DNA from: Chryseobacterium daecheongense
Lineage (GTDB): Bacteria > Bacteroidota > Bacteroidia > Flavobacteriales > Weeksellaceae
Direction of reading: 5' to 3'
Length of the DNA: 64,000 bases
Assembly (NCBI GenBank): GCA_027920525.1
Contig: CP115858.1
Location: 1-64,000, forward strand
Shown: in pieces, positions 8,624 to 14,801 of the stretch
Position numbering within the stretch: position 1 is the first letter of the stretch
Layout: each line of letters starts with the position of its first letter
The notes under the pieces: generated by a model
The model's database searches: none
What the model saw: the letters and a program-made list of their open reading frames with translations, nothing else
Told to the model about the DNA's origin: nothing
Position numbers and translations under genes: made by a program

Positions 8624-8694
8624 AAGATTGAAAAATTGAAAAATTGAAAAATTTGTCCGTAAGATATCTTTTTCAACTTTTTCAATTGTCTGTA
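8617..8694 (+). repeat. Tandem ATTGAAAA repeat with an inverted return arm
   Basis: About four to five ATTGAAAA-like units begin in the last codons of the adaptor gene. After about 17 nt the sequence returns as TTTTCAACTTTTTCAAT (about 8671-8688), pairing with the forward units. The result is a long AT-rich hairpin between two operon genes. Confidence 0.6.
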
Positions 8695-8714
8695 ACATCT
8701 AAAAAAATTAAAAA

Positions 8715-10307
8715 ATGTATAACAAAGGCTTATATCATGATTGGGTTCCAAAGCCGGTTCAGCTTTTACTGATCGTATTACTTCTTGCCGTGGTAATGCC
8801 GTTGGGGGGAGTGTATACAGGTAATATAAGTTATCTTGTAGGAGGAACGGGGGCTCTGTCAGAATATTTTCTATGGGCAAATTATGCAACGACAATAGGA
8901 ATGGGAGCCTGTATGCCCGTAGTTCTAAGAATGAAGATGAGATTTAAAGTACGGGATAAGATCACTTTAATTCTTGTTCTTTTAGGACTATTAAGCTATG
9001 TTAATGCTACCACGCTGCAGCCAATGGTAATCGTAATAACAGCACTAGTCATCGGTTTTCTGAAAATGATGGTTACTATTGAACTGTTCTTACCATTAAT
9101 GGCAATGATAGGAAACAGGGGGATGTTCTACGGAGCATTTTATACGTTCGTCCTTATGATGAATCAGGTGGCAAGTTATTATGCTGTAGAAGTGTCTGTT
9201 CTTTACAACTGGCAGCATTTTTACATTATTGTGTCCGTTTTATGTTTTGTACTGGCAATGATTCATTGGATCTTTATGCATGATAAATATTTTGCCCTTA
9301 AAGTTCCTTTGCATTATATTGATTGGCTGAGTATTCTGCTTTTTATTTCCTCATTCATGTTTTCGGCATATGTATATTCTTTTGGAAAGCAGCAGGATTG
9401 GTGGAATTCTTCGAAAATAGTGAAGGCCAGCATTGGTGCTTTTATAAGTTTTGCGTTATTGGCAACACGACAATTAACATTAAAAAGACCTTATCTGTCA
9501 TTTTCCATATTCAAAAGAAACAATGTCCAGAATGGATTGTTCATGTTGTTCTGGCTGGGAATGTTTTTAGGGACAACAACTTTGCAAAATACGTTTGCGG
9601 TGGGAGTATTGGGATATGATCAATTGACCAATGCAAGGCTCAGCATCCTGATGATTCCGGGAATTATTTTGGCTGGGATTACAGCTATTTTCTGGTTTAA
9701 AAATGAAAAACCTTTAAAGATGTTCATTTTTTCAGGATTTTCTGCGATGATAGGATATGCTATGATCATGTACTTTTCAATGGTATTGGAATTCAATTAT
9801 GAAGGTTGGTATCTGCCTATGTTTTTAAAAGGTTATGGGATGTGTTCATTGTTTATCTCAGTATGGTATTATACGCTTGATAAACTGGAGCTTGATGATA
9901 TGCTTGCTGCAATCGGCTTGGTGCTGGTTTGGAGAACATTCTTAGCGGTAGGTATATTTTCAGCAATCTATTCATGGTTTCAATACCACTTTCAGGTGGT
10001 GGCGGTAGGAGATCTGGCTGTTTATATTGATGGAATGACTGTGACTCCTCAAACACTTTCCGGTAACATGAAACTCGTTCAGCTGAATGCGATCATTATC
10101 GCCTCCAAAAAGATATTTGGTTACATTATAATAGTAGGTTTAGGGGTATTGGCTTACGTTTTAACCCATCATTTCGGTAAAGAACGGTTTCAGTATGGTA
10201 GATTTATCAGAATGCTGGGTGGTAAATCCGTGATTGCCAGAAGGAGATTGAGAGAACGTAAAAAATTGTTAGAAGAAATAAAAGATGCGGCTGGTCCCGC
10301 TTTGTAA
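8715..10307 (+). CDS. MFS transporter, DHA2/EmrB-like drug efflux pump
   Basis: A 530-residue inner membrane protein with about 14 hydrophobic segments, the number expected of the DHA2 (EmrB) group. It begins with a short cytoplasmic stretch and ends with a basic tail (RRRLRERKKLLEEIKD). With the upstream adaptor and outer membrane channel it forms a complete EmrAB-TolC-type exporter. Bacteroidota members of this group diverge from EmrB in sequence, so the antiporter motif C is not obvious. A terminator follows 20 bp after its stop. Confidence 0.88.
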   Translation: MYNKGLYHDWVPKPVQLLLIVLLLAVVMPLGGVYTGNISYLVGGTGALSEYFLWANYATTIGMGACMPVVLRMKMRFKVRDKITLILVLLGLLSYVNATTLQPMVIVITALVIGFLKMMVTIELFLPLMAMIGNRGMFYGAFYTFVLMMNQVASYYAVEVSVLYNWQHFYIIVSVLCFVLAMIHWIFMHDKYFALKVPLHYIDWLSILLFISSFMFSAYVYSFGKQQDWWNSSKIVKASIGAFISFALLATRQLTLKRPYLSFSIFKRNNVQNGLFMLFWLGMFLGTTTLQNTFAVGVLGYDQLTNARLSILMIPGIILAGITAIFWFKNEKPLKMFIFSGFSAMIGYAMIMYFSMVLEFNYEGWYLPMFLKGYGMCSLFISVWYYTLDKLELDDMLAAIGLVLVWRTFLAVGIFSAIYSWFQYHFQVVAVGDLAVYIDGMTVTPQTLSGNMKLVQLNAIIIASKKIFGYIIIVGLGVLAYVLTHHFGKERFQYGRFIRMLGGKSVIARRRLRERKKLLEEIKDAAGPAL

Positions 10308-10327
10308 AGATACCTTGTTTTTCACTT

Positions 10328-10367
10328 GTAAACCCCGGATTTATTTTGAGTCTGGGGTTTACGTTTT
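10328..10367 (+). terminator. Terminator of the efflux operon
   Basis: GTAAACCCC (10328-10336) pairs with GGGGTTTAC (10354-10362), 17-nt loop, followed by GTTTTC. Confidence 0.7.
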
Positions 10368-10427
10368 CTTGTTTGGTATCTTATGGTATGAAAATGAACC
10401 CGATAAAATGTAATTTATTTCAATAAT

Positions 10428-10458
10428 ATTATTTTTATTTAGACGTAATAAAAATAAT
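10428..10458. promoter_or_regulatory. Candidate operator: perfect 12-bp arms, 7-bp centre
   Basis: ATTATTTTTATT (10428-10439), centre TAGACGT, AATAAAAATAAT (10447-10458). It ends 4 bp before a TACATTTG -7 box and so covers the -33 region of the siderophore-interacting protein gene. Iron-responsive control is the natural guess from the gene it precedes; the site does not plainly match the E. coli Fur box. Confidence 0.6.
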
Positions 10459-10462
10459 TAAC

Positions 10463-10470
10463 TACATTTG
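10463..10470 (+). promoter_or_regulatory. -7 box TACATTTG of the siderophore-interacting protein gene
   Basis: Exact TAnnTTTG match, giving a leader of about 90 nt before the ATG at 10569. No TTG element is seen at -33; that place is taken by the palindrome. Confidence 0.6.
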
Positions 10471-10568
10471 TATCATTCTTTATGAAGAATGTTCTTTATC
10501 CTTATGTCCTATTATCAAAGGCTTCAAAGGATGATTGGTGTATAGCATATTAATTAAAAAAAAAAGGT

Positions 10569-11381
10569 ATGGCTACAATGCAAGCAGGGCAGATCGTTGC
10601 CGAAGTAATCAAAAAACAATACATAACTCCTCATTTTATCAGAGTTTATCTTAAGGCCGAAGATGTTTCGATGTTCAGAAATACAACGATCGGTGATAAC
10701 AATAAAATTGCGATTCCTCCCCATGGGCTGAACGAGATCTATTTTCCTACTTTAAATGAAAATCATGAATGGATCCATCCATCAAAGGAAGTCGCTCCCT
10801 TTATCCGTACGTATACGCATCGGGGAATTGATTTTGAAGCCAATGAACTGGTTATTGACTTTATTGATCACGGTGATAGTGGTCCTGCTTCAAAATGGGC
10901 TAGAGATGCGAAAAAGGGCTCAAAGCTAGGCGTGATGATGCGTACAGAGGCCAAGGAACTTTATCCTCAGGCAGATTGGTATTTTCTTATTGGTGATGGT
11001 ACTGCAATTCCGGTTTTGAGTGCCATTTTAGAAACCCTTCCCGAAACGGCAAAAGGAGTTTGTGTCATCGAAGTCCATGGGAGAGAAGACGAGCAGGAAT
11101 TGGAAACCAAGGCCGATATTGAATTCATATGGGTTCATAATCCTGATGCTCACTTAGGAAACAAGCTTGCTGAGGTGGTGCGAAGGGTGGAGATCCCGGA
11201 AACTTCAAAATTTGGATATATTGCCTGTGAACTCTCCACCATGAAAGAGGTTCGCAATTATTTCAGAAAAGAAAAGAGCTGGAATCAGTCTGAGCTATAT
11301 GCATATTCATACTGGAAAGCCGGTGCTGCGCAGGATGAGTCACAGGCAGAAAGGAGGAGAGAATTGCATGCGAATGAATAA
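10569..11381 (+). CDS. Siderophore-interacting protein (FAD-dependent ferric reductase, ViuB/YqjH family)
   Basis: A 270-residue cytoplasmic flavoprotein expected to reduce ferric siderophores and release Fe2+. The FAD-binding motif is FIRTYTHRG (about 77-85), followed by IDFIDHGDSGPASKWARDAKKG, a conserved SIP signature. The NAD(P)H-binding half contains FLIGDGTAIPVLSAILETLP and the C-terminal YSYWKAGAA motif. Length is normal for the family. No siderophore receptor gene is adjacent. A long palindrome at the promoter suggests regulation by a dimeric repressor, plausibly iron-responsive. Confidence 0.94.
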   Translation: MATMQAGQIVAEVIKKQYITPHFIRVYLKAEDVSMFRNTTIGDNNKIAIPPHGLNEIYFPTLNENHEWIHPSKEVAPFIRTYTHRGIDFEANELVIDFIDHGDSGPASKWARDAKKGSKLGVMMRTEAKELYPQADWYFLIGDGTAIPVLSAILETLPETAKGVCVIEVHGREDEQELETKADIEFIWVHNPDAHLGNKLAEVVRRVEIPETSKFGYIACELSTMKEVRNYFRKEKSWNQSELYAYSYWKAGAAQDESQAERRRELHANE

Positions 11382-11388
11382 GAATGGT

Positions 11389-11406
11389 CCCGACAAATCG
11401 TTCGGG
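11389..11406 (+). terminator. Terminator-like hairpin after the siderophore-interacting gene
   Basis: CCCGA (11389-11393) pairs with TCGGG (11402-11406) across an 8-nt loop and is followed by TTTCTTTT. Confidence 0.5.
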
Positions 11407-11429
11407 TTTCTTTTGATAGGTATATTTTG

Positions 11430-11531
11430 AAGCTTTTTCCCGCTATCCACTCATACTCCTCGCGCCTTGCTTTCCCGATTCTTGCTGTGGGGTAACCGTT
11501 CCTATCGGGGCTATCTGTTACTACCGGTAAC
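11430..11531. repeat. GC-rich non-coding island, probable dispersed intergenic element
   Basis: About 100 bp of markedly higher GC than the surroundings, with no ORF supported. It has GCTATCC near its left side and GGGGCTATC near its right, internal CCCGAT/ATCGGG arms (11474-11479 and 11504-11509), and an inverted repeat GTTAC-N5-GTAAC at 11517-11531. From memory, similar GCTATCC...GGGCTATC modules recur between genes in Flavobacteriaceae. Only one copy is in this window. Confidence 0.4.
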
Positions 11532-11608
11532 AAATTAATCTCCGCTAATTGGATTAGACTATCTTTTGTTCTATCAATTACCGCGATAGCTTTTCAAGGC
11601 AAAAATCT

Positions 11609-11616
11609 TATCTTTG
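11609..11616 (+). promoter_or_regulatory. -7 box TATCTTTG before the methyltransferase gene
   Basis: Exact TAnnTTTG match, 17 nt before the ATG at 11634. Confidence 0.6.
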
Positions 11617-11633
11617 CTTGATTAAAAGTTATT

Positions 11634-12338
11634 ATGAAAGATTTAATGGGAAAAGCAATCTGGGATTACCATCATAATGAAGATCCTGAAGATTTGCAGA
11701 CTGAAACTTCAATTTCCGAACTGGATGAACTTCCTGTAGATTATCTTTTCAGAACCTTTGAAGAGATGAATGCCTTGGAACAAAAAGCTCTGGAATCATC
11801 TTATGGAAAGATTTTAGATATCGGAGCCGGAGCTGGTTCTCATTCTTTATATCTTCAGGATATCAGGAATCTGGATGTTGTGGCATTGGATATTTCCCCA
11901 AAATCGATTCAGGTGTGTCAGATAAGAGGAATTAAAAAAGCTGTCTGCGAGAATATGCTTGATTTCTCTGGCGAAACTTTTGATACCATATTGTTGTTAA
12001 TGAATGGAACCGGGATTTTTGGAAGCCTGGCTGAAATAGATAATTACCTCCAAAAACTGCATTTATTGCTCAATGATAACGGACAGGTTTTAATCGACAG
12101 TACAGATATTTTATACATGTTTGACCGGGATGAAGATGGCGGAGTATATATCCCGGCAGAAGGTTATTATGGAGAATTGGATTATATCGTACACTATAAA
12201 GGAGAGTCCGAAGATCCTATCAAGTGGTTATACCTGGATTTTGAGACTTTAAAGAATGCTGCAGAAAATAATGGTTTCAATATTGAAAAGGTGATGCAGG
12301 ATGAAGATGCTTATTTGGCAAAACTAATGAAGAAATAG
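11634..12338 (+). CDS. Class I SAM-dependent methyltransferase, substrate unknown
   Basis: A 234-residue Rossmann-fold methyltransferase. Motif I is KILDIGAGAGSHSLYL (about 60-75), the acidic residue ending strand beta2 is in DVVALDIS, and motif IV is DTILLLMNGTGIFGS (about 118-132). The N-terminus (AIWDYHHNEDPEDL) and the late EGESEDPIKWLYLDF-like region are conserved in Bacteroidota homologues but give no substrate. It is monocistronic, with its own promoter box and a strong terminator shared with metG on the other strand. Confidence 0.88.
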   Translation: MKDLMGKAIWDYHHNEDPEDLQTETSISELDELPVDYLFRTFEEMNALEQKALESSYGKILDIGAGAGSHSLYLQDIRNLDVVALDISPKSIQVCQIRGIKKAVCENMLDFSGETFDTILLLMNGTGIFGSLAEIDNYLQKLHLLLNDNGQVLIDSTDILYMFDRDEDGGVYIPAEGYYGELDYIVHYKGESEDPIKWLYLDFETLKNAAENNGFNIEKVMQDEDAYLAKLMKK

Positions 12339-12375
12339 AATATGAGTATCCCTGCGAGGACAATTGTATAAAAAT

Positions 12376-12412
12376 AAAAATCCCCTAAGGTAAAACCTTA
12401 GGGGATTTTTTT
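12376..12412. terminator. Bidirectional terminator between the methyltransferase gene and metG
   Basis: Perfect 11-bp arms TCCCCTAAGGT (12381-12391) and ACCTTAGGGGA (12395-12405), 3-nt loop, A tract before and T tract after, so it works on both strands. Confidence 0.93.
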
Positions 12413-12429
12413 ACTATGCATTTAAATAT

Positions 12430-14466
12430 TTAGCCTATTTCAATACCGTTTTCAACATTGCTGTCATCCGGAGTAACAAAAGATAGTTTTCCATCCGGCT
12501 TTGTGGTTAATAATAACATACCCTGAGATTCTATTCCACGAATTTTTCTTGGAGCCAGGTTTAATAAGATCATCACCTGTTTTCCAATCAATTCTTCCGG
12601 AGTAAAACTCTCAGCAACTCCTGAAACTACTGTTCTTACATCAACTCCTGTGTCAACCGTAAACTTTAATAGCTTATCGGCTTTTTCTACTTTTTCAGCC
12701 TCTATAATAGTAGCCGTTCTTAAGTCTATTTTAGTAAAATCATCAAAAGTAATTTCCTCTTTCATCGGTTTTGCGTTAGGATTTGTTTTTTTATTATTCT
12801 GTTTTGTATTCTCCAGTTTTTGAATCTGTGCTTCTATAACGTCATCTTCAATCTTATTAAAAAGCAATGGTGCATTCTCAATTTTATGACCAGCTTCAAT
12901 TTGGATTTCAGAATTTTTTATCTCGTTCCAATTCTTTTTGTCAATATTAAAGTATCCAAATAGCTTTTCAGCAGTAAAAGGCATAAAAGGTTCACATAAT
13001 TGAGCAACAACTGCTGCAATTTGTGCTCCAACAAACATCGTTTGACCCGCTGCATCCTTGTTTTCAGCTATCGCTTTCCAAGGAGCGGCATTTTGAAGAT
13101 ATAAATTACCATAATCTACTAGAGCCATAAATGAATTTAGTGCATTTCTAAATTCATATTTTTCTAGATAATTACTTACCTCATCTAATGCAATTTTAAT
13201 TGCATTTTTAGTCTCTTCATCTAAGATACCATTTGGAACTTTTCCTTCGAAGTTTTTATTTGTAAACGAAATAACTCTGTTTATAAAGTTTCCAAACTTA
13301 TTTACTAGTTCCGAGTTATTTTTTGTCTGAAAATCTTTCCACGTAAAATTATTATCCTTTGTTTCAGGAGCAGAAGAAAGAAGAGCATATCTCAAAACAT
13401 CCTGTTGTCCCGGGAAATCTTCAACATACTCATGTGCCCATACCGCCCAGTTTCTTGAAGTTGAGATTTTATCGTTTTCAAGGTTCAGGAACTCAAATGC
13501 CGGAACATTTTTAGGCATTATATAATCTCCGTGTGCCTTCATCATTGCCGGGAAAATGATACAATGGAATACAATATTATCTTTTCCGATAAAGTGAATC
13601 AGGTCACTGTCTTCACTTTGCCAGTAGTCCTTCCAGTTTTTTCCGTTTTTCTCTGCCCATTCCTGAGTGAATGAAATATATCCGATAGGAGCATCGAACC
13701 AAACATACAATACTTTTCCTTCTGCATTAGGAAGAGGAACCGGAACTCCCCAGTTGAGGTCCCTGGTCATTGCACGTGGTTTTAATCCGTCATTTAACCA
13801 TGATTTTACCTGACCGTATACATTGGGTTTCCAGTCGTCTTTATGGCCTTCAATGATCCATTCGTTTAAGAAATCTTCATATTCATTTAAAGGTAAATAC
13901 CAGTTTTTGGTTTCTTTAAGGATCGGAACATTTCCACTTAACATTGATTTCGGATTGATCAGTTCTGAAGGAGAAAGGGTAGTACCACATTTCTCACACT
14001 GATCTCCGTAAGCATTTTCATTCCCACAATTAGGACATGTTCCTACAATATAGCGGTCTGCTAAAAACTCGTTAGCTTGCTCATCAAAATATTGTTCAGA
14101 AACTTCCTCAGTAAATTTTCCCTTTTCATATAATGTTTTAAAGAAATCCTGGCTGGTTTCATAATGTTTTTTAGAAGTGGTTCTGGAATATTCATCGAAT
14201 GAAATTCCAAGATCTGAAAAAGATTTTTTAATGATCTCATGATATTTATCCACAATATCCTGAGGAGTAACTCCTTCCTTTTTGGCTCTTATGGTAATAG
14301 GGATCCCGTGCTCATCCGAACCACAGATAAACGCTACATCTTTTCCTGACCTTCTTTGAAATCTTGCGTAAACATCCGCAGGAATATAAACACCTGCCAA
14401 ATGTCCTATATGAACCGGTCCGTTTGCATAAGGCAAAGCTGCCGTAATCATCTTTCTGTTTGACAT
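12430..14466 (-). CDS. metG: Methionine-tRNA ligase
   Basis: Class I aminoacyl-tRNA synthetase that charges tRNA-Met. In the 678-residue protein the HIGH motif is in ANGPVHIGHLAG (about 14-25). A zinc knuckle, CPNCG...CEKCG, lies near 144-161. The KMSKS loop appears as KISTSRNWAVW, a form usual in Bacteroidota enzymes. The anticodon-binding helical domain follows, and the C-terminus carries a fused tRNA-binding OB-fold (FTKIDLRTATIIEAEKVEKADKLL, from about residue 575) joined by an Asn/Lys-rich linker. It is a single-gene unit with a promoter box on its own strand. Confidence 0.98.
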   Translation of the reverse strand: MSNRKMITAALPYANGPVHIGHLAGVYIPADVYARFQRRSGKDVAFICGSDEHGIPITIRAKKEGVTPQDIVDKYHEIIKKSFSDLGISFDEYSRTTSKKHYETSQDFFKTLYEKGKFTEEVSEQYFDEQANEFLADRYIVGTCPNCGNENAYGDQCEKCGTTLSPSELINPKSMLSGNVPILKETKNWYLPLNEYEDFLNEWIIEGHKDDWKPNVYGQVKSWLNDGLKPRAMTRDLNWGVPVPLPNAEGKVLYVWFDAPIGYISFTQEWAEKNGKNWKDYWQSEDSDLIHFIGKDNIVFHCIIFPAMMKAHGDYIMPKNVPAFEFLNLENDKISTSRNWAVWAHEYVEDFPGQQDVLRYALLSSAPETKDNNFTWKDFQTKNNSELVNKFGNFINRVISFTNKNFEGKVPNGILDEETKNAIKIALDEVSNYLEKYEFRNALNSFMALVDYGNLYLQNAAPWKAIAENKDAAGQTMFVGAQIAAVVAQLCEPFMPFTAEKLFGYFNIDKKNWNEIKNSEIQIEAGHKIENAPLLFNKIEDDVIEAQIQKLENTKQNNKKTNPNAKPMKEEITFDDFTKIDLRTATIIEAEKVEKADKLLKFTVDTGVDVRTVVSGVAESFTPEELIGKQVMILLNLAPRKIRGIESQGMLLLTTKPDGKLSFVTPDDSNVENGIEIG

Positions 14467-14486
14467 TTATAGTAATAATTTAACTA

Positions 14487-14494
14487 CAAATATA
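14487..14494 (-). promoter_or_regulatory. -7 box TATATTTG of metG
   Basis: On the minus strand this reads TATATTTG, an exact TAnnTTTG match, 20 nt before the metG ATG. Confidence 0.6.
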
Positions 14495-14574
14495 CGGATT
14501 ATCTCCCGAAAATTCTTGATGGCCCTTAATATTAGCAACAATAAGCGATTATTGGGAAATAAATATTACATTTT

Positions 14575-14592
14575 GTTAAACGTTTGTTTAAC
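14575..14592. promoter_or_regulatory. Candidate operator of the starch locus: GTTAAAC-N4-GTTTAAC
   Basis: An 18-bp palindrome with perfect 7-bp arms and centre GTTT, 210 bp before the SusC start and upstream of the likely promoter, which would suit an activator. The same geometry, with shared core AAACNTTTGTTT, occurs at the efflux promoter (6113-6130). Confidence 0.45.
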
Positions 14593-14746
14593 TTTTTGTT
14601 AATCCTGTGATAATATTATGCAATGCATAAGATCTTGTAAATTGATGAAAAGCAGAAATCTAATCTTTGGACCGCGTTTAATTTACATAAAATTATCTAA
14701 AGTTTTATTAAATTTATGATAATTCTAATTTTTTTCTAAATTGCAA

Positions 14747-14761
14747 GCGTGGTTTTCACGC
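14747..14761 (+). promoter_or_regulatory. Short hairpin in the SusC 5' leader
   Basis: GCGTG-GTTTT-CACGC, a 5-bp GC-rich stem about 40 nt before the GTG start in otherwise AT-rich DNA. It could affect mRNA stability or bind a protein; nothing more can be said. Confidence 0.35.
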
Positions 14762-14801
14762 CATTATTACTACAAAAACGAAACTATATAAAAAAAATAT
14801 T

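Larger units (their letters stand above)
14467..14801. other. 335-bp divergent intergenic region between metG and the starch locus
   Basis: It holds the metG promoter box (14487-14494, minus strand), an 18-bp palindrome (14575-14592) and a short GC hairpin (14747-14761). A loose promoter-like pair, TTG at 14635-14637 and TAATCTTTG at 14661-14669, would give a 5' leader of about 125 nt for the SusC gene. No ORF or RNA gene is seen. Confidence 0.6.
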
